Source: Chloroflexota bacterium (lineage in GTDB: Bacteria; Chloroflexota; Anaerolineae; Aggregatilineales; UBA3940). Taken from it: 7,892 nt of DNA. A program made the position numbers and the translations under genes. Shown here one piece after another: positions 1 to 6,644 of this stretch (the first letter of the stretch is position 1; every line of letters begins with the position of its first letter). The notes beneath the pieces are model-generated. The model saw nothing but the letters and a program-made list of their open reading frames with translations. It had not been told where the DNA came from and did no database searches. The DNA is taken from assembly GCA_011051745.1 (NCBI GenBank), contig DRKO01000247.1:1-7892 (forward strand). Reading direction: 5' to 3'.

Positions 1-515
1 AGGAGGCCACCCCCGCCAGCCACACCATCTCCTTCTGTAGCCCCGGCGTATACGCGCTCCGCGTCAGCCCCCAGGCCTCATCCAGGGGGAAAAAAGCCCT
101 TCTGGCATCTCTCGCAATAGTGATAGGCCCTCCTCAACCGGATCTCCCCCGCCACCGTCACCACCTGTTTGTGCCGGTATCCCTTGACCGGCACTCGCTC
201 CCCGCATACCGGACATAGCGCTTCCCCACGCTTCGCCTCTTCGCTCAGCGCCTGCGCCACCTGCTGCTTCACCCGCTCCCCCACCTCTACCGCCATCCCC
301 TCAATCTCCTCCAGCAGTATCTCCTCGTCGGCTGGCTTCTCTGCCAGCATTCGCTCCACTAGCTCTTCATACCCCTTCAGGAGCCTCGCCTTTATCTCCT
401 CCCTCTCTCTCACTTCTCCCTCCTTCCCTTCCCCCCAGTCTACCTCTTTCACCCACAAAGTTGAAATGCACCCAGTGCTCAGAAGAGAGAATAAGTGAAC
501 GCCCCCCACGTGCAA
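1..515 (-). pseudogene. ISKra4-like transposase, N-terminal part, frameshifted and cut by the window edge
   Basis: Reading leftwards, the product has a charged, Glu/Lys/Arg-rich helical N-terminus, then a zinc-ribbon-like module with CPVCGE and, about 30 residues on, CERCQKGFF. This is the arrangement I know from ISKra4-family transposases, which move insertion sequences by a DDE-type reaction. The first frame stops at a TGA at 78-80, just after the T6C5 run (plus-strand 85-95). Dropping one base restores FFPLDEAWGL, the family's usual continuation, and that frame stays open for about 30 codons to position 2. The catalytic part lies outside the window. The change may be an inactivating frameshift, a homopolymer sequencing error or a recoding site. 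The start is unclear: the 515 end is a TTG with no convincing ribosome binding site, and in-frame TTG (456-458) and GTG (450-452) codons just before the charged region are alternatives. Family assignment is from recalled motifs. Confidence 0.75.
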
Positions 516-569
516 ACCCGACCTTCTCCCGGCGATCTAATCCGGTGGGCGTTTTCATCAGAAAGTCAC

Positions 570-599
570 TTGACACTTCTCTCTACGGTTTGATATAGT
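570..599 (+). promoter_or_regulatory. Sigma70-type promoter for the B12 importer operon
   Basis: A perfect -35 hexamer TTGACA (570-575) is followed 18 bases later by TATAGT (594-599), one mismatch from TATAAT. Transcription would start near 606, about 30 bases before the first aptamer helix, which is where a riboswitch promoter should be. It lies only about 55 bases beyond the outermost possible transposase start, so it is either next to or within the end of the insertion sequence. Confidence 0.7.
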
Positions 600-634
600 T
601 GGTGCGATGCAAGGCAACTGAATAGCGAGACCTC

Positions 635-756
635 CGATCAAGGTGCCCGTTGCCCCGGATGGCAGGGCATAAAGGCGAAGCCGGTGCAAGTCCGGCGCTG
701 CCCCGCAACTGTAACCCGGTCCAAACGCCGGGAAGCCAGGACGCCCGCCTTGATCG
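635..756 (+). ncRNA. Cobalamin riboswitch aptamer (RF00174-type)
   Basis: The closing helix is a perfect 9-bp match between 635-643 and 748-756, followed at once by the usual GGTGCCC. Inside are the family hallmarks in the right order: GCCGGTGCAAGTCCGGC (hairpin P5, about 680-696), GCTGCCCCGCAACTGT with the conserved core (about 697-712), and the B12 box AGCCAGGACGCCCGCC (734-749). The RNA binds adenosylcobalamin or another corrinoid and controls the genes behind it in cis. A terminator lies downstream at 845-871 and the next genes encode a BtuCFD-like importer, so this is most likely a transcriptional OFF switch. Identity is very secure. Which corrinoid it prefers cannot be read from the sequence. 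Confidence 0.96.
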
Positions 757-850
757 AGTTCCGGCCTTCGCGAGGGGGGTTGGGAACTGGAGCCGAATGG
801 CTCCGAGCGGCGTCGCTCTGATGAGCGATTGTGTGAAGTTCCCCAACCCT
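757..850 (+). promoter_or_regulatory. Riboswitch expression platform with competing helices
   Basis: GGAACT at 783-788 can pair perfectly with AGTTCC at 757-762, directly after the aptamer closing helix, or with AGTTCC at 837-842. The second pairing can extend upstream (777-788 with 837-849, one bulged C) and would then use the left arm of the terminator. Between them sit a 6-bp hairpin (789-794 with 799-804, loop GAAT) and a second switchable element: CGCTC at 814-818 is complementary to GAGCG on both sides (805-809 and 823-827). I infer that the long pairing is the antiterminator and that ligand binding favours the 757-762 pairing, which frees the terminator. Pairings were found by eye and no folding energies were computed. 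Confidence 0.6.
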
Positions 851-871
851 GGCGCGTTGCCAGGGTTTTTT
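845..871 (+). terminator. Intrinsic terminator of the riboswitch
   Basis: CCCTGGC (847-853) and GCCAGGG (859-865) form a perfect 7-bp GC-rich stem with a 5-base loop, directly followed by six T (866-871). Two A at 845-846 can extend the stem into the T run. It stands 50 bases before the permease start, so it acts as the OFF state of the riboswitch rather than as the end of a gene. Confidence 0.9.
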
Positions 872-920
872 CCTTCCCCCCTGTGAGCAAGCTGATAGAG
901 CCCTGCGGACTGGTTAATCC

Positions 921-2009
921 ATGAGTTCAGCGCTGGCAACTGAGGGAACGACAAGGTTTCTACTGGCCTCCCAGCCGATCAGTCGGCGGGTGGTGGTTGT
1001 GTGCGGCGTGCTGGCCCTCGTCCTGGTGGGGGTGATGATCATCTCTGCCGCTCACGGCCCGGCAAACATCCCCTACGCCGACGTCGCCCGCCTGATCCTG
1101 CGCGGGCTGGGCTTCCAGACGGGGCTGGAGCTCCCCGATAGCCAGTTCGCGATTGTCAATCAGGTGCGCCTGCCTCGTATTCTGGTCGGGGCACTGGTCG
1201 GGGCGGCTCTGGCGTGCAGCGGGGCGACCATGCAGGGCATCTTCCGTAACCCCCTGGCCGACCCGGGGATTATCGGGGTCAGTGCGGGGGGCTCACTGGG
1301 GGCCGTGATCGCCATCTCTACCGGCCTGGTGGGCGAGAGCTTGTGGATGCTCCCCCTCTTCTCGTTTGTGGGGGCTATCGGTGCGACAACGCTTGTTTAT
1401 CTGCTCTCGCTTGTACGGGGGCAATCGCAACCGGCAACACTCCTGCTGGCAGGTGTGGCGTTGAATTCGTTTCTTGGCGCTCTGATCTCCGCCATCCTGC
1501 TGTTCTCTAACCGTTACCCGGAAGTTCAGGCCATCCTGAGCTGGTTGATCGGCAGCCTGCGGGGGCGTGGCTGGGCATATTTCTTTGCGATTGTGGCCCC
1601 CGTGATCCTGACAACAGGGTTACTGTTCTTCTTCGCACGGGATATGAACCTGCTCTTGCTGGGCGAGGAGAGCGCACAGGGTCTCGGTGTGAACGTGCCC
1701 CGGACACGCTTTGCGCTGCTGGCGCTTGCGGCGCTGTCCACCGGGGCCGCCGTTAGCGTTGTCGGTCCGATCGGGTTCGTGGGGCTGGTGGTTCCGCATA
1801 TGCTGCGGCTGGTTATCGGCCCGGATTACCGACTGCTCCTGCCCGCCAGCGCGCTCGGCGGGGCGCTCTTTCTGGTCACGACGGACACCGTCGCCCGCCT
1901 GATACTCCAGCCCGCCGAGCTGCAGGTCGGCATTATCACCGCTCTGCTGGGCGCACCTTTTTTCCTTTACCTGCTATACCGCAACAGACGTCTGATCCGG
2001 GTGCTGTAA
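921..2009 (+). CDS. btuC: FecCD/BtuC-family ABC importer permease, probably for vitamin B12
   Basis: This 362-residue membrane protein would form the homodimeric channel of a type II ABC importer in the cytoplasmic membrane. About ten hydrophobic segments are visible, the first at residues 24-43. Family motifs are clear: the block around RLPRILVGALVGAALACSG (83-101) with MQGIFRNPLADPGIIGVSAG (104-123), LGEESAQGLGV (247-257) in the loop region that contacts the ATPase, and GPIGFVGLVVPHMLR (282-296). Length is normal for BtuC, FhuB-half or FecD proteins, which cannot be told apart by motif alone. The cobalamin riboswitch directly upstream is what points to B12 or another corrinoid rather than a siderophore. 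The ATG at 921 is the first start that keeps the short N-terminal tail, but it lacks a clear Shine-Dalgarno sequence. The binding protein begins 52 bases after the stop codon. Confidence 0.88.
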   Translation: MSSALATEGTTRFLLASQPISRRVVVVCGVLALVLVGVMIISAAHGPANIPYADVARLILRGLGFQTGLELPDSQFAIVNQVRLPRILVGALVGAALACSGATMQGIFRNPLADPGIIGVSAGGSLGAVIAISTGLVGESLWMLPLFSFVGAIGATTLVYLLSLVRGQSQPATLLLAGVALNSFLGALISAILLFSNRYPEVQAILSWLIGSLRGRGWAYFFAIVAPVILTTGLLFFFARDMNLLLLGEESAQGLGVNVPRTRFALLALAALSTGAAVSVVGPIGFVGLVVPHMLRLVIGPDYRLLLPASALGGALFLVTTDTVARLILQPAELQVGIITALLGAPFFLYLLYRNRRLIRVL

Positions 2010-2043
2010 GCACCACACCGGGACAACATCACTGATCAAACGA

Positions 2044-2051
2044 AAGGAGAT
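2044..2051 (+). promoter_or_regulatory. Ribosome binding site of the binding-protein gene
   Basis: AAGGAGAT lies 10 bases before the ATG at 2062. It is the strongest Shine-Dalgarno match in the importer operon, and it fits a binding protein made in excess over the permease. It also fixes the start of the lipoprotein. Confidence 0.7.
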
Positions 2052-2061
2052 CACAGAAGAG

Positions 2062-3135
2062 ATGAGCCACAAAAAACGCCTGTACACCCTTTTGATCCCG
2101 TTTCTCCTCCTGATGCTCGTGCTGGGCGCGTGCTCTCAGCCAGCCGCGCAGCCCGCCGAAGAGGAGGCTCCGGCAACCGAGGAGGTCATGGAGGAGGCCA
2201 CAGAAGAGGTAGCCGGGGAGGAAGCCCCGGCAGCCGAAGAAGCGGCGGAGGAAGCCGAGGCCCCGGCTGAGGAAGCCGCCGGGGAAGAAGCCGTCGAGGA
2301 AGAGGCCTTCAGCGTGACCGTGACCGATGGGCTGGGCAACGAGGTTACTCTCGACGCCAGGCCGATGCGGATCGCCTCAGCGACGCTGGGAACGGACGAG
2401 ATTCTGCTTGATCTGGTCGGGCCGGAGCGCCTGATCGCGGTCACCAATCTGGCCTCTGATCCCACCATCAGCAACATCGCAGATCGGCCTGAGCTCGAAC
2501 AGATCGAGAATCAGGTCGAGGCCGACCCGGAGCAGATCATCGCGCTGGAGCCAGACCTGGTTTTCGTCGCCTCTTTCACCGATCCAGCCGTGATCGAGCA
2601 ACTGCAGGGAGCCGGAGTGCCGGTCTTCGTGATGGGCTTCTTCAACTCAATCGACTCCATCGAGCAGAACATCCTGACCATCGGTGAACTGGTCGGCGAA
2701 CCGGAGCGGGCCGAAGAGATCGTCGCCGATATGAACGCCACGCTGGATGAAGTGGCTGCGCAGGTCGCCGAGATGGAGGGCGAGCCGCCGACGGCGCTTT
2801 ATCTCTCCAGTGGCGGCTGGGTGGCTGGCTCGGCCACGACAGTGGATGATATCATTACCCGCGCCGGAGGGGTCAACGCCGCTGCTGATCTGGTTGACTG
2901 GAATCAGGTCAGCGAGGAGACGATCATCGAGATGGACCCGGATGTCGTGATCCTCTCGCCTTACGTGACGGATGAGGAGTTTGTGGACAATCCGGTGTTC
3001 GCCGGACTGTCGGCGGTCGTCAACGAGCGCGTATTCGTCGCCAACGATGCCCACCTGAGCGCCGTTTCCCAGTACGTCGCCCTGGGCGTGGAAGATGTAT
3101 TCGAGATGCTGTATCTGGTTCCGGTATCGGAGTAG
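2062..3135 (+). CDS. btuF: ABC importer substrate-binding lipoprotein, probably vitamin B12-binding (BtuF-like)
   Basis: This 357-residue protein starts with a lipoprotein signal: KKR at 4-6, a hydrophobic core at 7-20 and a lipobox LGAC with the lipidated cysteine at 24. Residues 25-82 form a linker of mainly Glu, Ala and Pro (about 23 Glu, no Lys or Arg), which would hold the binding domain away from the membrane. The folded part, from about 84 to 350, matches the class III periplasmic-binding fold (TroA/BtuF superfamily): VTDGLGNEVTL opens it, and ADPEQIIALEPDLVFVA (154-170) and SEETIIEMDPDVVILSP (284-300) are the two typical helix-strand units of the lobes. It would capture the corrinoid outside the cell and deliver it to the permease. 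Substrate is inferred from the riboswitch. A siderophore- or heme-binding role is the main alternative. Such acidic linkers are common in Chloroflexota lipoproteins. Confidence 0.88.
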   Translation: MSHKKRLYTLLIPFLLLMLVLGACSQPAAQPAEEEAPATEEVMEEATEEVAGEEAPAAEEAAEEAEAPAEEAAGEEAVEEEAFSVTVTDGLGNEVTLDARPMRIASATLGTDEILLDLVGPERLIAVTNLASDPTISNIADRPELEQIENQVEADPEQIIALEPDLVFVASFTDPAVIEQLQGAGVPVFVMGFFNSIDSIEQNILTIGELVGEPERAEEIVADMNATLDEVAAQVAEMEGEPPTALYLSSGGWVAGSATTVDDIITRAGGVNAAADLVDWNQVSEETIIEMDPDVVILSPYVTDEEFVDNPVFAGLSAVVNERVFVANDAHLSAVSQYVALGVEDVFEMLYLVPVSE

Positions 3136-3146
3136 CAGGGCTATCT

Positions 3147-4031
3147 ATGGATTCCAGCCATAACGGATCAGGGGCACGCTCCGGCGCGCCCCTGATCCGG
3201 GCCGAACAGGTCAGCTATAGCATAGACGACACGCTCATCCTGCGGGAGGTCTCGCTGGTGCTCCACCCCGGCGAGATGGTCGGGCTGATCGGCCCGAACG
3301 GGGCGGGTAAGTCCACGCTGCTTAAAGTGCTCATCGGCCTGTGGCGGGGGGCAGAAGGGGACATCCGGCTCATAGAGCGTCCCCTTGCGAGCTACACACC
3401 CCGCGAGGTCGCGCGATACGTGGCCTACGTCCCCCAGACCACCGCTGTTGACTTTGCCTTCACCGTCCGTGAGATGGTGCTGATGGGCCGCAGCCCGCAT
3501 CTGGGCCGCTTTGAATTCGAGGGCGAGGAGGATCGCCGCATCGCAGATGAGGCGATGCACAAGACCGGCGTCCTTCATCTGGCAGATCGGTTTGTCAACA
3601 CGCTCTCAGGCGGGGAGCGTCAGCGCGTGTTCATCGCACGGGCACTTGCCCAGCAGCCGCGTATCCTGCTCCTTGATGAGCCCACCGCCAACCTCGACAT
3701 CCGCCATCAGTTGGATATCCTCGATATGGTGGCCGGACTGGCTGGTGAGCAGGGACTGGGCGTGATCGCCGCCATCCATGATCTCAATCTGGCTGCCCAT
3801 TTTTGCGGGCGGTTGATCCTGCTGCATGAGGGGCGCGTGCTGGCCGATGACACGCCGGATGCGGTGCTGACGCCTCAAAACCTGTCCCTGTCCTTTGGCG
3901 TGGAGGCGCGGGTCTATCGCGATCCCTTTACTCAGGGATTGCGACTCTCGATCTCACGGGACGGCAACGGCCACCACAGAGCCAGGGAAGAGGCTACCTC
4001 GGAAGGACGCTCAGGGCGAAAACCGGTCTGA
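3147..4031 (+). CDS. btuD: ABC importer ATP-binding protein, FepC/BtuD type
   Basis: This 294-residue cytoplasmic ATPase would power the importer as a dimer. All nucleotide-binding elements are present: Walker A GPNGAGKST (49-57), Q-loop glutamine 97 in YVPQ, signature LSGGERQ (153-159), Walker B ILLLDEPT (173-180) with catalytic Glu178, D-loop ANLD (181-184) and switch histidine 211 in IHDLNLA. VREMVLMGRSPHLG after the Q-loop is typical of the iron/B12 subfamily. Residues from about 271 to the end form a charged, Gly- and Arg-rich tail beyond the usual domain, with no recognisable function. The gene starts 11 bases after the binding-protein stop, so the two are co-transcribed. Its Shine-Dalgarno is weak (AGGG at 3137-3140). 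It is the last gene of the operon. Confidence 0.9.
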   Translation: MDSSHNGSGARSGAPLIRAEQVSYSIDDTLILREVSLVLHPGEMVGLIGPNGAGKSTLLKVLIGLWRGAEGDIRLIERPLASYTPREVARYVAYVPQTTAVDFAFTVREMVLMGRSPHLGRFEFEGEEDRRIADEAMHKTGVLHLADRFVNTLSGGERQRVFIARALAQQPRILLLDEPTANLDIRHQLDILDMVAGLAGEQGLGVIAAIHDLNLAAHFCGRLILLHEGRVLADDTPDAVLTPQNLSLSFGVEARVYRDPFTQGLRLSISRDGNGHHRAREEATSEGRSGRKPV

Positions 4032-4053
4032 CTCCTCGGCCCCGCCGCTAATG

Positions 4054-4089
4054 TAAAAGCAGAGGCAGCGATCTATCCCCACCGCTGCC
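4054..4089 (-). terminator. Probable terminator of the deoC-aldehyde dehydrogenase operon
   Basis: Read on the minus strand, GGCAGCG (4089-4083) pairs with CGCTGCC (4070-4064) over 7 bp with a 12-base loop, followed by TCTG and then CTTTT. It begins 30 bases after the dehydrogenase stop codon. The T tract is short and displaced from the stem, so efficiency is uncertain. A second copy of the same arm at 4094-4100 could replace the first. There is no T tract on the plus side, so I see no terminator for the importer operon here. Confidence 0.45.
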
Positions 4090-4118
4090 CCTGCGCTGCC
4101 GTTCGCGTTTGCTCTACG

Positions 4119-6599
4119 TTACTCCCCGCTTGGTATCCAGACGTTTTTAACCTGCGTCGCTTCCCGCAGGAACTCCTCACCCTCGCCCTGTTCAGGGTCG
4201 GCCCAGTCGCGGCTCTCGCCGTAGTTCACCCAGGTGCGCTTCATATTGACGGCGGAGAGGTACTCGACGTGGTAGCTGCCTTCCGCTGTGCCGAAGTACC
4301 AGACGGCGTCTACGTCCTCGTGCTCGACCAGTGTTTTGGTCAGATGATCGCGTGCCCCGGTGACGATGTTCACCACACCCGGCGGCACATCTGAGGTGTC
4401 CAGCACCTGATAGAAGTCGGTGGCGCTGAGAGGGTGCTTCTCGCTGGGGATAATGACGACGGTATTCCCTCTGGCGATGGCCGGGGCCATCAGCGAGACG
4501 AAGGCCAGCAACGGATACTCGTCCGGGCAGGCGATACCGATCACGCCGACTGGCTCGTTGGCCGCGACCGTGACCCCGCGCAGGCTGGTTTCCTGAACCG
4601 TGCCGCCGTATTTGTCCGCCCAGGCCGCGTAACTGAACAGGCGTGAGATCGAGAGATCAACCTCTTTGCGGGCATCTTTAAGCGTGCAGCCCGTCATCTC
4701 GACGATGCGCCTGGCGAACTCCTCGGCGCGGGCAGAGAGATTCTCGGCCATGTAGTAGAGGATCTGGGCCCGATTGTGCGGCGTGCGGTCGGCCCACCGA
4801 TCCGAGGCCCACATCCCGGCCTTGACATGGGCAGCCTCCACCGCATCGCGGATGTCCTTACGGTTGCCATCGGCCACCTGCCCGACAACCTGCCCGTCCG
4901 GCCCCCGGACGGGACGGCTGTAGTGCCCGTCGGGTCGCCTCTGCTTGCCGCCGATATACACCTTGAGCGTCCGATCAAGAGGCGGCACGGCTCCGTTTGC
5001 CCTCGTTTTGCCGTCCCGCGAGGCGATCTCTCCGAGCGGAGCCGGACGACCGGGGACGTACTCGGCCCAGCGAGCGGAAAGCTCGGCCCGGTCCGCATCG
5101 GGGGGGATGTCCAGCTTCGGACGCGGGCGCTTCTGCCAGGCCGGACGGAGGTATTCAAAAAGGCCTTCGCGCCCGCCCTCGCGTCCGAAGCCGCTCTCCC
5201 GGTAGCCGCCAAAGCCGGACGCGGCGTCGAACAGGTTGGTGCAGTTGATCCACACGCTCCCCGCTTTGACCTTCTGCGCCACGTCAATCGCCAGATTGAT
5301 GTTGTCGCTCCAGATGCTTGCAGCCAGCCCGTAGCGAGTGTTGTTTGCCAGCTCGACCGCTTCGGACGGCGTGCGGAAGGTCATCGAGACCAGCACGGGG
5401 CCGAATATCTCCTCCTGCGCAACCGCCGCCGAAGGTTCCACGTTGGTTAACAGGGTGGGCGGATAAAAGCAGCCTTTCTCCGGCACAGGAGAATCAGGCT
5501 GAAAGATTTCCGCCCCCTCCTTGAGGCCGCGCTGCACCCAGCTATGGATCGTCTCCCACTGGGTCTGATCCACAATCGCGCCGATGTCAATGCCTTTGTC
5601 GAGCGGGTCGCCGACGCGCAGATGTTGCATCCGAACCCGCAGCTTCTCGAGAAAGCGATCGGCGATGCTCTCCTGCACCAGCAGGCGCGACCCGGCACAG
5701 CAGACCTGCCCCTGATTGAACCAGATCGCATCCACCAGCCCCTCGATGGCGCTATCCAGATCGGCGTCGTCAAACACGATGAAGGGCGACTTGCCGCCCA
5801 GTTCCAGCGACAGCCGCTTGCCGGTCCCTGCCGTCTGGCGGCGCAGGATGCGCCCCACCTCGGTTGAGCCGGTGAAGGCCACCTTGTCCACGTCGGGGTG
5901 GCTCACGATCATGCCACCGGCCCGGCTGCTGCCGGTGACGATGTTCACCACGCCCGGCGGCAGGCCCGCCTCGGCGACGATCTCGGCGAAGAGCAGGGCG
6001 CTCAGGCGGGTGTAAGAAGCGGGCTTCAGAACAACGGTATTCCCCATCGCAATGGCCGGGGCGATCTTCCAGGCCAGCATCAGCAGGGGGAAGTTCCAGG
6101 GGATGATCTGCCCCACCACGCCGACCGGCTGATAGTCCGCCAGTTCGCGCTCCATCAACTGCGCCCATCCGGCATGATAGTAGAAGTGGCGGGCAACAAG
6201 TGGCACGTCAATATCGCGCGACTCGCGGATTGGCTTGCCGTTGTCCATCGACTCGATCACGGCCAGCAGGCGGTGATGTTTCTGGATGTGGCGGGCGATA
6301 GCGTATAAGTACCGCGCCCGAACGTGGCCCGGCGTCTTGCTCCAGCGCTTGAACGCCTCACGGGCAGCCGCGACCGCCGCGTCCACGTCCTCCTGCCCGG
6401 CCTGTGCGGTCTCGGCCAGTTTCTCGCCGGTGGCGGGGTTGAAGCTATCGTAATACTGTCCCGTGCTCGGCTCGACCCACTGATTGTTGATGAACAGATT
6501 AAACCTGCGCCCGTGCTCGTCCAGCCAGGCATACGCCGCAGCCGGTGACTCCGGGGCGGGGCCATACTCCAGCGTCTCAAAAATCTCTGCTACACGCAT
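4119..6599 (-). CDS. ALDH16-type bidomain aldehyde dehydrogenase (active N-domain, pseudo C-domain)
   Basis: The 826-residue product has two aldehyde dehydrogenase units. The first (about 35-490) is complete: Asn169 in PWNF, Lys192 in LKPA, general base Glu266 in LELGGK, nucleophile Cys300 in GQVCCAG and Glu397 in EEIFGP. It should oxidise an aldehyde with NAD(P)+. The second (about 545-826) keeps much of the cofactor-binding fold (PVGVIG at 683-688, GNTVV at 711-715, PPGVVNIVTG at 739-748). There Glu694 and Ile717 replace the Asn and Lys, and the stretch that should carry the catalytic Cys and Glu is missing. An intact first half plus a shortened inactive second half is the layout of family ALDH16, about 800 residues in animals and bacteria. 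The ATG at 6599 has GGAGAG four bases upstream. The gene follows deoC by 45 bases, so acetaldehyde from DeoC is a reasonable substrate guess. Confidence 0.9.
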   Translation of the reverse strand: MRVAEIFETLEYGPAPESPAAAYAWLDEHGRRFNLFINNQWVEPSTGQYYDSFNPATGEKLAETAQAGQEDVDAAVAAAREAFKRWSKTPGHVRARYLYAIARHIQKHHRLLAVIESMDNGKPIRESRDIDVPLVARHFYYHAGWAQLMERELADYQPVGVVGQIIPWNFPLLMLAWKIAPAIAMGNTVVLKPASYTRLSALLFAEIVAEAGLPPGVVNIVTGSSRAGGMIVSHPDVDKVAFTGSTEVGRILRRQTAGTGKRLSLELGGKSPFIVFDDADLDSAIEGLVDAIWFNQGQVCCAGSRLLVQESIADRFLEKLRVRMQHLRVGDPLDKGIDIGAIVDQTQWETIHSWVQRGLKEGAEIFQPDSPVPEKGCFYPPTLLTNVEPSAAVAQEEIFGPVLVSMTFRTPSEAVELANNTRYGLAASIWSDNINLAIDVAQKVKAGSVWINCTNLFDAASGFGGYRESGFGREGGREGLFEYLRPAWQKRPRPKLDIPPDADRAELSARWAEYVPGRPAPLGEIASRDGKTRANGAVPPLDRTLKVYIGGKQRRPDGHYSRPVRGPDGQVVGQVADGNRKDIRDAVEAAHVKAGMWASDRWADRTPHNRAQILYYMAENLSARAEEFARRIVEMTGCTLKDARKEVDLSISRLFSYAAWADKYGGTVQETSLRGVTVAANEPVGVIGIACPDEYPLLAFVSLMAPAIARGNTVVIIPSEKHPLSATDFYQVLDTSDVPPGVVNIVTGARDHLTKTLVEHEDVDAVWYFGTAEGSYHVEYLSAVNMKRTWVNYGESRDWADPEQGEGEEFLREATQVKNVWIPSGE

Positions 6600-6603
6600 C
6601 TCA

Positions 6604-6609
6604 CTCTCC
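6604..6609 (-). promoter_or_regulatory. Ribosome binding site of the aldehyde dehydrogenase gene
   Basis: On the minus strand GGAGAG stands four bases (TGAG) before the ATG ending at 6599. It supports that start and independent translation of the second gene of the operon. Confidence 0.65.
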
Positions 6610-6644
6610 AGATACAGACTCGGCGGCCTGCGTTCAGACGCCGC

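Noticed and set aside
498..553. Inverted repeat AACGCCC/GGGCGTT as the insertion sequence's terminal repeats
   Set aside because: Both arms lie on the same side of the transposase gene, so they cannot be the two ends of one element. At most one arm is near an end.
650..886. Small plus-strand open frame across the riboswitch
   Set aside because: The sequence is fully explained as a structured RNA with aptamer motifs and a terminator, and the frame reads through the terminator T run.
2136..2477. Minus-strand Ser/Ala-rich open frame
   Set aside because: It is the antisense of the Glu/Ala-rich linker of the binding lipoprotein. GAG/GAA codons read backwards give Ser-rich nonsense.
921..4031. 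Siderophore or heme importer
   Set aside because: The proteins alone would allow it, since FecCD, BtuC and HmuU types are close, but the cobalamin riboswitch directly in front favours a corrinoid substrate and I saw no Fur-box-like sequence.
4776..5450. Plus-strand open frame of 224 codons inside the dehydrogenase gene
   Set aside because: It lies fully antisense to a clear ALDH16 coding region, has Pro/Arg-rich composition without any domain motif, and reflects the GC-rich third positions of the true gene.
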